A model generated the notes under the pieces. It was not told where the DNA came from and did not search any database. It saw only the letters and a program-made list of their open reading frames with translations. Of a stretch of 64,000 nt of DNA, positions 1 through 10,629 are shown piece after piece. How positions within the stretch are numbered: the stretch's first letter is position 1; every line of letters begins with the position of its first letter. This DNA is from Diploptera punctata (taxonomy: Eukaryota > Arthropoda > Insecta > Blattodea > Blaberidae), in the NCBI GenBank assembly GCA_030220185.1, contig JASPKZ010000419.1, positions 3,305,501-3,369,500 on the forward strand, written 5' to 3'. Position numbers and translations under genes: made by a program.

Positions 1-306
1 ACACACCAACTGGTCCACTCATGGCCCTCCTGCAAATATTCGTTATTCTTTCCTTATATACAATTCTCTATCATAAGAGACTACACATTACGCTGTTTTA
101 TTTTTCAATACTTAACTTCTAAGATAGCAAATATGTAATTTAATATTTAAACAATGGTAAATGCTAATTATTATTAAAAACAATGTAAATACAAATAATT
201 TTATTAGGCTACGGATTAAGTGAAAGCAGCTAATTTTTAAACGCTCAGGGAAATAAGACTAGAAAAACTTCTTGAAAAATGAATTATGATCGTTTTTAGC
301 CACCAC

Positions 307-310
<4 letters not shown>

Positions 311-340
<30 letters not shown>
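311..340. repeat. (TA)15 microsatellite
   Basis: Fifteen uninterrupted TA dinucleotides. Confidence 0.95.
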
Positions 341-342
<2 letters not shown>

Positions 343-727
343 CCTATATTTATATGTGTGTGCCAACATTTTTTAAATGGATTGATCTCTCGCATTGCGT
401 GTAAAATAACACTTAGCCTAAAACAGCAAGAACAAATAAAACGCATTTTGAGAATATTGGCAGTTACAAAGTTTTGGGTTAGCAGCTTCATGTATATTTT
501 CTTCAGGTCATTATACATACAATGCTATATAATATATATAATAGTTGGAATCAGAGATAATAATTTGCTCGTTTATCGATGCATTCCTTCGAATTATTGA
601 GACTGCTATTTGTATTAGAATCCACTAAAACTGAAAACCCTGAAATAGAAAATTCAATCCGACAGGGAATCGAACCTAGGTCTGCTGGGTGTCAAGAAAT
701 TACGTAACTCCTTACAGGCTATTCTTT

Positions 728-985
728 AGAATGACTTACCCTTGATTTTTTTTAGTTAATTGTTGTGTGTTATAACTCTTCTTCTGTGTTTAGTAATGTT
801 ATAAAATATTTAAAACAATTTTTATAACTTTATTTTAGAATGTTTGGCTCAAGTTTAGAATGACTTGCCCTTGATTTTTCAGTTTATTGTTGTAAATTAT
901 AACTCTTCTTCTGAATTTAGTACCATTTTTAAATATTTTAAAATATTTAAAACAATTTTTATAACTTTATTTTAGAATTTTTAAG
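728..985. repeat. Two-unit direct duplication, about 128 bp each
   Basis: The stretch starting TAGAATGACTTACCCTTG at 728 is repeated from 856 with a few substitutions and small indels; both units end in ATAACTTTATTTTAGAAT. This is a diverged tandem duplication in non-coding DNA. Confidence 0.8.
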
Positions 986-1230
986 TATTTCTTCAAATAC
1001 ACATACTGTGATGTTGACTTGCTATTTTCTCCAGAGTGTATATTACATAGTGTGAAGCAGAGATAACCCACTATAGGTTGGAACCAGTGGGTTATCGATG
1101 GTTGCGATTATTAAAAGTGAATTAACTACCCTGCAATAACTATATAATATTAACAAAAAAAGCGCACAAGTAACTATACAACCAGCGATAAACCCACGGC
1201 TCTGTCGATAAAACATTATCTCCGTCGATA

Positions 1231-2355
1231 ATAACTAAAACAATACGCTTTATTAGAAAACCGAACTACAAAAAATGAAAAATAATTTTAATTTCCAACG
1301 CATTGGGGATAAAATTAAAGTGGCCAACAAAATAATCATCTCCAACACATCTAGAATAAAATTAGAGTTATCAACAAACAAAAAATTACCATCAAAATGA
1401 TGAGGTGCTTTTTACGTTTTTATTTTACGTTTTCTTCTTGGAGACTTTACTTGTACCAATATCTGTATATTATCAAATATATTAATTGATATAGAGCACC
1501 CCGCGCTTTTGATGGTAAAATTATTTTTTTTGTACATAACTCTAGTTGTATTCTAGATGTGTTGGAGATTATATTTTTGTTGACCACTTTAATTTTATCC
1601 AAAGCGCGTTGGAAATTAGAATTATTTTTCAATTTTTAGTTCGGTTTTCTAACAAAGCGTGCTTTTTAGTTTTTTAAACAATTTTTTTTATTTTTTTTTA
1701 GTTTCATTGTTATAAACCGGAATCCCATGACAATTTAAATGCGTACGATATTTTTAGTGTCTACGCATGAATATAATTATATTATTTTAAAATGATTATT
1801 ATCTAACATTATTATAATATTTTTGAATTTTTAATATAGATGAATAGTTACAGTTAATCGTATTTCTTCTCACATTTTTTGGTTAAATTACAATTTGGTA
1901 ATTACAAAATTGTCATGAATATTTTACAGAATAAGATAAAAATATAAATATCTTTAAATTGGATACTATTGTAGTATTAACTAAAAGTAATACTCTTCTA
2001 AAAAATACTCCGGGCCGGATTTGAACCAGCGACCTATGGATTACTGAAATTATATATCACTATAGTCCACCGCTCTACCAACTGAACTACCAGATGATAT
2101 AATATTAATTTCTTACAACGATGGACTAAAAAGTCGATACGTCCGCAACCTATTATACCGGTCTTAATTTTTTTTATGTCCTGATGATCCTGGCCAGGAT
2201 CTTAGGAAAAAATTATGAAATTATTGTATTGTCATTGGTCCTTTACAAGTATACACATTTTAAAGTCGATCCAATGTTTTTAAGTGGGTGAAAATCGCGT
2301 TGAAAGATCCCGTTACATAGATAGACAGATACAGGTCAAGCTAATATAAAGCGTG
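1231..2355 (-). mobile_element. Composite foldback/tRNA-Tyr element, copy A
   Basis: First of three copies with the same order of parts. From left to right: a foldback palindrome (about 1231-1679) whose tips read ACGCTTTATTAG and its complement; a spacer containing TTTACAGAATAAGATAA; a tRNA-Tyr relic on the minus strand; a unit of about 165 bp containing TACAAGTATACA and AAGTGGGTGAAAATCG; and a right end GCTAATATAAAGCGTG that mirrors the left tip. The loop of this copy's palindrome is inverted relative to copies B and C. No protein is encoded, so it would have to be non-autonomous. The family is not one I can name. Strand is given as that of the tRNA relic. Confidence 0.75.
2005..2093 (-). 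pseudogene. tRNA-Tyr relic with intron
   Basis: Read on the minus strand it has the D arm (GTTCAGTTGGTAGAGC), an anticodon region GGACTATAG in which the Tyr GTA anticodon has become ATA, an intron-like insert of about 18-20 nt, then ATCCATAGGTCGCTGG and the T loop TTCAAAT. The T stem pairs completely and five of seven acceptor positions can pair. A TTTTTT run, as used for RNA polymerase III termination, follows directly. The layout matches insect tRNA-Tyr genes, which normally carry an intron after the anticodon. It is probably not a functional tRNA because of the anticodon change and acceptor mismatches. Confidence 0.8.
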
Positions 2356-2362
2356 TAAAAAA

Positions 2363-2915
2363 GGGGGCGTTTCATGGGATCCACCCTAGGTTAGAGTAAT
2401 TGAATTAAGTTAAGTGTGAGTTAGTTAGCTTTTAGTTTCGTTACATTTTAAATGTGTCTAAATGCATAAAACAAAAGAAAAAAGGGCGTTTCATGGGATC
2501 CACCCTAGGTTAGAGTAATTGAATTAAGTTAAGTGTGAGTTAGTTAGCTTTTAGTTTCGTTACATTTTAAATGTGTCTAAATGCATAAAACAAAAGAAAA
2601 AAGGGCGTTTCATGGGATCCACCCTAGGTTAGAGTAATTGAATTAAGTTAAGTGTGAGTTAGTTAGCTTTTAGGTTCGTTACATTTTAAATGTGTCGAAA
2701 TGCATAAAAAGAAAAGAAAAAGGGGCGTTTCATGGGATCCACCCTAGGTTAGAGTAATTGAATTAAGTTAAGTGTGAGTTAGTTAGCTTTTAGGTTCGTT
2801 ACATTTTAAATGTGTCGAAATGAATAAAACAAAGAAAAAAAGGGCGTTTCATGGGATCCACCCTAGGTTAGAGTAATTGAATTAGGTTAAGTGTGAGTTA
2901 GTAATTGAAATGAAA
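2363..2915. repeat. Tandem array of a 119-bp unit, about 4.6 copies
   Basis: Units start with GGGCGTTTCATGGGATCC near 2364, 2484, 2603, 2723 and 2841. Each contains ACCCTAGGTTAGAG and TAAGTTAAGTGTGAG and ends in a purine-rich AAAAGAAAAA stretch. Units are nearly identical, so the expansion looks recent. The array begins 7 bp after the right end of composite copy A. Confidence 0.95.
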
Positions 2916-2976
2916 ACAGTAGTAAAAACTATAGTATGGGTTCATCAGCCATAACCCTCTTCATAAATCTATGACA

Positions 2977-3052
2977 AGGAGCGATAACCTACTAGGCAAC
3001 GATAATAATCGATATGTGGTTCGATGGTGGGTTATCGTTGGCTCTATAAAAT
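2977..3052. repeat. Imperfect hairpin around GATAACC
   Basis: GAGCGATAACC on the left pairs with GGTTATCGTTGGCTC on the right. A similar hairpin (GATAACCCAC / GTGGGTTATC) lies at 1069-1098, on the other side of composite copy A and the 119-bp array. Confidence 0.6.
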
Positions 3053-3532
3053 CTGGCGCATGTGCACAATCCTGCTTAAACTCTCCATGGATTCACTTAA
3101 ATACTCTTATAATTACCTTTACGTTAATGTTATCTACTATTATAACAATCAATGAGCTTTAGTTCGTAGTTACTAGGTAACAAAACTATATATTCTAACA
3201 AAACAAACTAGCAAAACATAAAATACAGGTTCAACAAAACGTAAAATATACTTTAATGATGATTACGTATGACTACATAAATAAACCTTCCTTCACTTTT
3301 CTAGAAATATATTTTACATGGATTTTGGACTGCTTTTAAAAATTTTCCTGATGAACCCTGAAAATCACCTTCTCCGTTCATTTTTATTTCAAATTCACAA
3401 ATGAAAATAGCACTCAAAATTGCAGAATATATAACAATGTTTTTTTTATTTAAAGTGTCTTTCTTTTTCTCCACAGCCCACGTTACTCGTTCTATGAACA
3501 TACCGTTTGCACAATCAATATATTTAATAAAA
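3053..3532. other. AT-rich DNA without recognisable features
   Basis: No gene, RNA or known repeat could be recognised. Confidence 0.4.
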
Positions 3533-3873
3533 TATCCATCCATTCATCCATAGTAATTCTGCCCGAAGGCAGGTCCTTCACTGCAATCATATCATTTTCA
3601 TACTATGCTTGCAGCTTTACTAGGGAATTGTAGGTATGGAAGCTTCCCGTTACTTTCCACACCGGTGAAGGATGATGATGATAAGGGTGATGATGATGAT
3701 GGCCATATGATTTCGGGGACCGTTTGGGCCTTAACGTTTTCCTGACATTTGTCTTACAGGTGAGGAAAAACCCCGATAAAAATCTCACCCAGAAAAACTG
3801 CCCCGACCGGAGATCGAATCCGGACCCGCTGCGTGACAAGGCAGCACGCTACCTCAAGACCACAGCGGTGGAC
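3533..3873 (-). mobile_element. tRNA-derived SINE, family 1
   Basis: Read on the minus strand it starts GTCCACCGCTGTGGTC, has an A-box-like GTGGTCTTGAGGTAGCG and a B-box-like GGATTCGATCTCC, then a body with TCACCTGTAAGACAAATGTC and an ATC-rich tract, and ends with a CTATGGATGAATGGATGG tail. The same head, body and tail recur at 10337, 28191 and 38231; truncated or diverged copies are at 24780 and 58528. This consistency is the main support. Confidence 0.9.
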
Positions 3874-4478
3874 TCATTAAATATAGCCTACTAAACATAT
3901 ACAATATTTACTAAATACTCTGAACATAGATTAAGTCTGGTAAAAAAAGTTATAAAATTATGTTTAGTAACTCGCTGTTCTTACACATCTCCCTTCAGTC
4001 GTGTTCTAAATCTCTACTTTTATAACTTGTCGACTAAATAACTACAATAACTTTAAAAACAAACCGAAAGTCTCAATAATTAAATAGCATTCGAATAATT
4101 TAAACTTATTTGTAATTCATAACAATTAGAACTGAGGACACGTTGATTTCCGTTAGTCGATAAAGCAAGTAGTATGATTTGTTGTTCTGACCACAAATAT
4201 CAGGAGTTCATTTGCTGTCTTGTTTACACATCAAAAGTTAGCCAACTTCATACTGTTGTTGGACAAATTTACCTTTTATGTACTTTTAGCTAAATGATTA
4301 TCTTCTGTAAAGCAAATAATAAATATTAATCTTAAAAAATTCCAAAGATAGTATATTATGAATTAGAAATAACTTACAGAAAATAGAGAACCTTGGTATG
4401 AAATTCATTTCGAAAAATTACGTTTCTAAAACTGAATATAAATTTAATATTTAAACAAGAGTTACACTTACAGTGCAT
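3874..4478. other. AT-rich DNA without recognisable features
   Basis: No gene or repeat family recognised. Confidence 0.4.
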
Positions 4479-5037
4479 ATTATGTATGTATCTAACCATT
4501 TCTCAAGAAAACACAACTTCAAACGAAATGGCATGCAGTTTTTTTTACATACAATGGAAAATTCCTTGAAGAAAGGAAATATATTACACGGGAACCAACT
4601 TCAGAGTACAGCTATCAATTTATATTTTTGTCACTAGACATCAATTTAAACTAGATAGAATTGATAGATTCTTCATACAAAGATAGTACACCACATTCAT
4701 CTTCACGTTGCTAATTAGCTTAACACATGGCACGTCTGCTGTAATTGTGATACTTCAAAATGTTAGGTTTTCTGGAAATGTAATATAGAGATGTAAATAA
4801 AAAAAACATCACCCCAAATAAGTAGATATTGTTTGACGTAAAATTGGATTAAATTGTAGTTAAGGTACATCCCCATCCTAGTATTAACAAAAGTTTCACA
4901 ATGGAGTCTTGTGGCTCAGATAAAAAATGTGCAGGATGATTATTTGCACAGAATCTTGAATTGAAATAATGCACCAATTAACTTATGAGACATTATAAAT
5001 TTCGATAGATATGTAAAATTCTAAAGTGAAATATTAC

Positions 5038-5093
5038 CTGAATTTTCCACAGAACCTCAGGTCTTCTAACTTTTGCCTCCCAAACTTTTCAAC
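5038..5093 (-). CDS. Putative 56-nt internal exon
   Basis: On the minus strand the block is preceded by AATATTTCAG (acceptor) and followed by GTAATATTTC (donor), and it is open in a frame reading VEKFGRQKLEDLRFCGKF. The length is not a multiple of three, so it would shift phase between introns. It lies between the long inverted repeats of the 4480-7665 element, so it could be part of a transposase gene. No family was recognised and chance is a real possibility. Confidence 0.3.
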
Positions 5094-6440
5094 CTGAAAT
5101 ATTATTACATATTATAATAATACTGCATTCCATGATATTGAAATAATAATAATGATAATACTCAGAAGTTGAGGAGCTATAAAATGCCTATAAAAGAACT
5201 GTAAAAAGACCTAAAAATATCCCAAAACACAGCTAAAAACTGAAAAAAAAGTAAAATGCAATTCAAATTAAACAATTTTAGTTTCAACTGCATTTTTAAT
5301 GAATATAAGAAAATAATGTTTAAAAAGTTCAACATTCTAGTGAATTTCAATATTCGTTACGAAAAAAATGACTGAAAATGGTTATTTTTCATGTTTTTTA
5401 ATCCATAATAGTTTGAAAAGGAATTCTGTGTTAATTAAAAAGAGTTATTGGATAATTTAAGAAACAACGATTTTCCCCGCATAGAATAAACTTTTCCTCA
5501 AGATGATTAAATATGAAGACCCATCTCCTGGGTAACAAAGTGAAAGATCCCAACGGCTTAGGGAGGACGGGGCAGCCCTCCTATCACACAGACTTCGATT
5601 TTTGTGCTATACTGGTTCCAGCCCTTTGTGTGCTTTGACCCGTTCTGAGTTGTGTTTTGTTTATTTTATGTAACCTATACGGTAATGTTAGTGTTAAAAA
5701 GGTCTCCCGATTTAACTTTTAATTTTGTTACTATGTATTAGACTATGCTTTGTGCTTTAACTGCTATTATAAGTCGGGGTTCTGTGGTTTGGGCCCTGTG
5801 CGTTATGCTGTGGCTCTTATTAGTGAGTTTGCGTGTGTGTTTATTCCTGTTGTGATTATGTTTGTGAATTCGAGTTCATTGTGTATGTGTATCTGTTAGT
5901 TTTTAGTATGATCCTTGCGGCTGTGTTTGTAGTTTATTTGTGTGTTCCTGTGTGTGATTACCGGTAGTATTAAGGTCTTGTATTGTGTTGTTTTCTGTTT
6001 CTTTGTGAGTTCGTTTGACGTCAGTACTGGTCTGATTCTAATTGTCGCTTTGCCCTGGTATAGTTTATGTTGTCTATAAAGGTAAGTTTTTTGTCCATTA
6101 AAAGTATTTTATGTTTCCTTGTATTCTAATCTTCCATTATTTAGTGCAAGTTGTAGTATGTTTGTTGGTCATTTTTAGTGAAGTTTATTGCTTCAGTCTT
6201 GTCGGTGTTAACTTTGATTCTCTACTTGGATAACCAAGTTGTCAGTTTATTTGTTTGTCTTTGAATGTCATATTTACGTCTTTGTGCTGTGTAGCAGTGT
6301 TTTGGGTTAGTGGCGGGAAATTCTGGGCGTTCGACTTTAAATACAATGAAATTTGAATTGGTATAACTTGATGCATATTTGACTTACCTACACTAGAATT
6401 ATAAAAATTGAACTTCGGAATAAGACAAATCAAAGCTTAC

Positions 6441-6488
6441 CTGAGTTGGCATTACAATAGTCATCTCATTGTCACAAAGTGGCAACAT
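6441..6488 (-). CDS. Putative 48-nt exon
   Basis: On the minus strand, TTTTTCTAAG precedes an ATG and the 16 codons MLPLCDNEMTIVMPTQ, followed by the strong donor GTAAGC. It is in the same orientation and element as the exon-like block at 5038-5093. It could be an internal exon rather than a start. No family was recognised. Confidence 0.3.
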
Positions 6489-7709
6489 CTTAGAAAAATT
6501 TCGGGTGGTCAGTAGGCTGGTTAAAATATCGGGATATTTTGTTGAATGTTCAATAGATTATCGTGGAACAAAAGCGTTTGGAATGTTAAAAGGCTTTGGA
6601 AATTAAAACTAGAGAATGTTTTTAAAATAAGTCGAATTAAGACTAGACTGCGGATTCTTGAATTATAGCTACATATGTTGCAAATGTAGTCAAAAGAAGT
6701 TAACGTTACAAAACCAAACATGTTGAGATCTTAAAGGCCACAAAAAAGACCAATAAATCAAAAAACGTCGAAAAGGGCAAAAAAACACGAATAAAACCCA
6801 CCATTTGCTGGCCTACAATGACCGAAAAAATATTTTTTACCTTGTTTTTAGACATAAAATAAACAGAAAAGGGATTTTCCTCAACATTCGAGTCCTAATT
6901 ATTATGACAATGGTACTCGCCTATCAATCAGGGTTGCCCAGCTATACCCCCAGACACTTGGGTTTTTTTTTTTTGGTCCAAGCGAGTCGCGTAGTCCGCG
7001 ACAACACTTGTGCGTCCCTATATTTTATACCCCCTAAGGACTTGGGTTTGCTCCCGGTTATACTCCCTGGGACTTGGGTCTACTTACCTGACAAGCTGGT
7101 GTTCGACCACTGTAAATGCTACCCGTCCCTGGTACTATGTTATCGGTTCATTCATGTTAATTGATTTCATCCTGAAGGTTCACTATAATACCCTGAAAAC
7201 AAGAGAGACATCATGTCAGCACAACACTCTGCGATCCAGAAAACTTAAACTAACCTAGGACGACTCTATTGTACAAAATGTGGAACTTTTGTGAGCCAGG
7301 AATTGGCATATACCTAAACTAAAACTTCAAAGTTTTATATGTAGAGAGATGATTTTTATATTTACATCTCTATACTATATTTCTAGAAACCCTCTCACAT
7401 TTAAGTATCGCAGTATAACAAAGCAAGAATAAAGGTGTTGTAGTACGTTGTTTGAAGCATCTGTCAACTCTCTTCAAGGATGAACGATTCCAAGTGACAG
7501 AAAACTAGTGGAAATTACTAGCTGCACACAGAATTAATTCCCATGTAATATATTGTTTTTATTTCTTCAAGAAATTTTCAATTGAACATAGAAACAAAGT
7601 GTATGTGATTTTGTTTGAAGTTGTGTTTTCTTGAGCAATGGATCTGCATGTAAATAAGTATATGTATATATTTAACTTTCACAGGGAAAGAACACTATGA
7701 GGTTTAATT

Positions 7710-7988
7710 TAATAATTAAATTAATGTTTTATTACCTCACCTCATATCCTTTTTCTTTCTATACTGCAGTTTCGGAGCTTATCTCCATCGTCAGTAGCCT
7801 CTGGTCGACCGGTGTTATGTCGTTTCTTGGCGGTTTCCTTCTATAGAAGTAAGAAGGAAACCGCCAAGAAACGAAGACATAACACCGGTCGACCAGAGGC
7901 TACTGACGATGGAGATAAGCTCCGAAACTGCAGTATAGAAGAAAAAGGATATGAGGTGAGGTAATAAAAACATTAATTTAATTATTAA
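7710..7988. repeat. Near-perfect long palindrome, arms about 133 bp
   Basis: The left arm 7710-7842 is matched by its reverse complement at 7852-7988, with only a 3-nt and two 1-nt indels and a loop of about 9 nt. The arm carries ACCGGTCGACC, GATGGAGATAAGCTCCGAAAC and TGCAGTATAGAAG. The high arm identity means recent formation or ongoing correction between arms. Confidence 0.95.
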
Positions 7989-8457
7989 GTATATGTATAT
8001 TAATTTAATTTATATTTAAATTTATATAAAATGAACTGTTTTCACTATAAAGTTGATACAATCAACTTATGCATTGCGTAATTAAATCATCCCATTTTGT
8101 TGCATCCATCCAGGCTACAATATTCTTACCAAACAGTTCCCTATAGTTGTCCCTCCTCATATAATTTATTTTACACACTCATAGCGCTGGGATTACTTGA
8201 ATGACTTCCATGTACTAATGTTTTCAATTTCACCACCTTCAATTTCGCCTTGTGTTTCTTCATTACATTAAATCTATTTTCAAATGTAGTTTCCTAGAAA
8301 GATAAAAGTTATATAACTGATTAGTACATTTTCACAGTTATTGTGGTAATTTTATAATTTTCCCTTCCTATATATGCAAAATATCAACAGCAAATTATGG
8401 GCATTTTGATGAAGTGTCGGAATTCAAATAACTTGCAACAGTAACAAACAAATTAAT
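7989..8457. other. AT-rich DNA without recognisable features
   Basis: Nothing recognised. Confidence 0.4.
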
Positions 8458-8985
8458 TATGCATAGGGTCAACTCTGGAAACGCATGATATAGGCTGCAT
8501 TATACATGACGAAGACTCTCGTGTCAAATTCTCTCAAAGTGTTAAATTAATAAGAATATATAAAATGTGAGATTATTGAAGTTATATATTAAAAGAATGC
8601 GAAACAGATATCTTACTTTTAAACATAAGAAAATGTGGGCATTTGTGAATAAAGTGCACATTGATCAAACAGAGACATATAGACAGATGAATGGAAGAAA
8701 CTACCTAACAGTGAACTCCATGATCTTGATAGAAAACCAGATATAATATGAGGAGTTAAGTTTCGTAAACTCCGATGGGCAGGACATTTGGTACGTTCTG
8801 AAAATGGACGAGAGGAATGGAAATTTATTTTAGGAAAAACAAAGTGGAAATAATTCAGTAGGAAGACAAAGAATGGGATGGGATAGTAACATTTGAAAGA
8901 GGTAAAATTACAGAGGGGATGAATGTAGAAAATATATCTCAGGAGTATAGATGTATAGAGAGCTTATGTTCTCCCCCTGCAATGG
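8458..8985 (+). pseudogene. Degraded RTE retrotransposon 3' part
   Basis: Matches the 3' third of the RTE at 50579-53915 in order but with many indels: TCAACTCTGGAAACGCATG near the start, AAACTCCGATGGGCAGGACAT in the middle, and GTATAGAGAGCTTATG near the end. It encodes remnants of the C-terminal tail after the reverse transcriptase. It is much older than the copies at 45.8 and 50.6 kb. Confidence 0.75.
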
Positions 8986-9284
8986 AATACAGGATTCGAT
9001 ATTGCTAGCGGTTAATAAAACTTCTGAATTAATTATTTTTCTTTTATGTTTTGCAATGCAAAAAAATTTTCAAAGTAGATGTGTGGATGGCTGTTATGTT
9101 AAATTAGTTTTGTTGGATTTGCATTCAGTTTGGCCAAAGGATGGACGATATATTCCTCTCCTGTTATCCACAGAGTCATCGTTTGTGAGATAGAAATTAA
9201 ATCATCAGTTTAATGAATGGACTGAAAGCCAAACATAATTTAGCAAAAAGACAGTCCGGTGGCGCGTTTTCACTACTAGTACTA

Positions 9285-9716
9285 ACAAGAGAACTGTTAA
9301 CCATTACAAGCCGAAACGTAGCTTGTAATTTCTTCCAGCGAATAGCTGTGATGTACCAAGGCAGTGTCTAAAAAATATATGCCGTTTTTAACTGCAAGGC
9401 ATTAAAATCCAGCGCCAAATCTCTCATAAATTATTGGGAAGTAATACAACTCGTGAATCGATTGATTCGATAACACTCACTACCTGCCGTGTGCACCGCG
9501 TCCCTCCTCACTTCACTACACCTTTACCCATGCAAGAAGTCCATCTGATCCATACAGTGGGTTGTCACTGCTGCATTCTAACGTTTGTTTCTGTGCCTTG
9601 CAGTTAAAAATATAAGTTTTTTTTTTTTTTTTGACACAGCCTTCATACATCACAACGTTTCTCTATGAAAAATTTCAAGATGAGTTTCGGCATGCAATGT
9701 TTGACAGTTCCCTTGT
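9285..9716. mobile_element. MITE-like element with about 130-bp inverted repeats
   Basis: The left end starting ACAAGAGAACTGT is matched by the reverse complement ending ACAGTTCCCTTGT at the right. Paired internal blocks are GTGATGTAnnAAGGCnGTGTC and TTTTTAACTGCAAGGCA. Arms are roughly 75% identical and the interior carries no ORF. A partial relative lies at 12150-12310. Confidence 0.75.
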
Positions 9717-9719
9717 AAA

Positions 9720-10156
9720 TTGGATGAATGTAGGAATTTCATTGTTGTAGAAAGTTGGAGAAAAATGAAGTATACTTGAGTGCGCCAGGGATATTCATGT
9801 TTCTGCTAATAAAAATTATTCCTTTGATATAATGAAGTAGAAGGTATTTTGCTGCTTTCAAAATGATTCCTACTGACAAAAGTTATTAACAAACGTGCAG
9901 ATTATATTATGAACATTAGCTGGAAAGTATATTTAATTTTTATCAATATTTTCTATTTGTTTATATAATACAGCCGCCTTTTCTTAAATGCACTTTTGTG
10001 TGTTTTGTTTATGTTAGAGCAGAATGCCAATGAAATGAATAGGTTTGAAACATGGTATAGTGCATAAATATGTCCTAGTATATTATATTTTGACGTTATT
10101 TTAGGCACGTAATATTACAATTTTCAGTGCTTCAAGTCCGTTGCCTCAGTAAATTG
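9720..10156. other. AT-rich DNA without recognisable features
   Basis: Nothing recognised. Confidence 0.4.

Positions 10157-10184
<28 letters not shown>
10157..10184. repeat. (TA)n microsatellite
   Basis: Uninterrupted TA dinucleotides. Confidence 0.95.
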
Positions 10185-10188
<4 letters not shown>

Positions 10189-10336
10189 TTAATTAAATCA
10201 TGTGGTAATTATTCACTTATCAACCAACAATATTTCATAATATAGATTTTTCCTTTTTATTATTAAGCCTGTAAGGATCTTCAGTATTTTCAATCACATA
10301 TTACATTAAGTTACTCACAATTACTTATGGAGGTAG

Positions 10337-10627
10337 GTCCACCGCTGTGGTCTCGCGGTTGCGTCTGCAGTTCTCGGGATCGATTTCCGGACGGGATAAG
10401 CTTCCTGGGTGAGGTTTATTCCCGGGAGTTTTCGTCACCTGTAAGACAGATGTCAGGTAGCTTTGAGGCCTAAAAGGTCCCCGTACATCATCTGGCCATC
10501 ATTATCATCCCTCGGTGTGAAAAGCAACGGGAAGATACCACACATCTAATAATTTCTTACTAAAACTGCAAAGCAAAGAATGCAAATGCAGTGAAAGACC
10601 TGCCCTTGGGCAGAACGCTGTAAATAA
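10337..10627 (+). mobile_element. tRNA-derived SINE, family 1
   Basis: Head GTCCACCGCTGTGGTCTCG, B-box-like GGGATCGATTTCC, body TCACCTGTAAGACAGATGTC, and a degenerate 3' end (GGGCAGAACGCTG) without the TGGA repeats seen in sister copies. Confidence 0.88.
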
Positions 10628-10629
10628 AA

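Larger units (their letters stand above)
1..1056. other. AT-rich non-coding DNA
   Basis: No gene is recognisable. It contains a (TA)n tract, a diverged direct duplication (listed separately) and, near 655-715, a short stretch that looks like the B-box side of a tRNA-derived SINE read on the minus strand (GGAATCGAACC). Short open frames here are low-complexity and have no coding character. Confidence 0.6.
4480..7665. mobile_element. 3.2-kb element bounded by long inverted repeats
   Basis: About 310-320 bp at the left end (4480-4800) reappears as a diverged reverse complement at 7345-7665. Diagnostic shared strings are ATTTACATCTCTATA, GAAGTTGTGTTTTCTTGAG and TGTAATATATT. The interior has no long ORF. 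It does hold exon-like blocks on the minus strand (5038-5093, 6441-6488) with consensus splice sites, and a degenerate threefold repeat ending in ACTTGGGT between 6940 and 7080. Long inverted ends of this kind suggest a DNA transposon, but I cannot assign a superfamily. Confidence 0.55.

Noticed and set aside
286..600. Coding frames across the (TA)n tract
   Set aside because: Low-complexity Tyr-Ile runs, no family similarity and no splice or promoter context.
3603..3839. Minus-strand frame with a run of histidines
   Set aside because: It is the translated ATC-rich tract of a family 1 SINE.
10337..10627. SINE family 1 as functional tRNA genes
   Set aside because: A and B boxes are present but there is no acceptor stem or anticodon arm that pairs, and the same body and tail recur in six copies.
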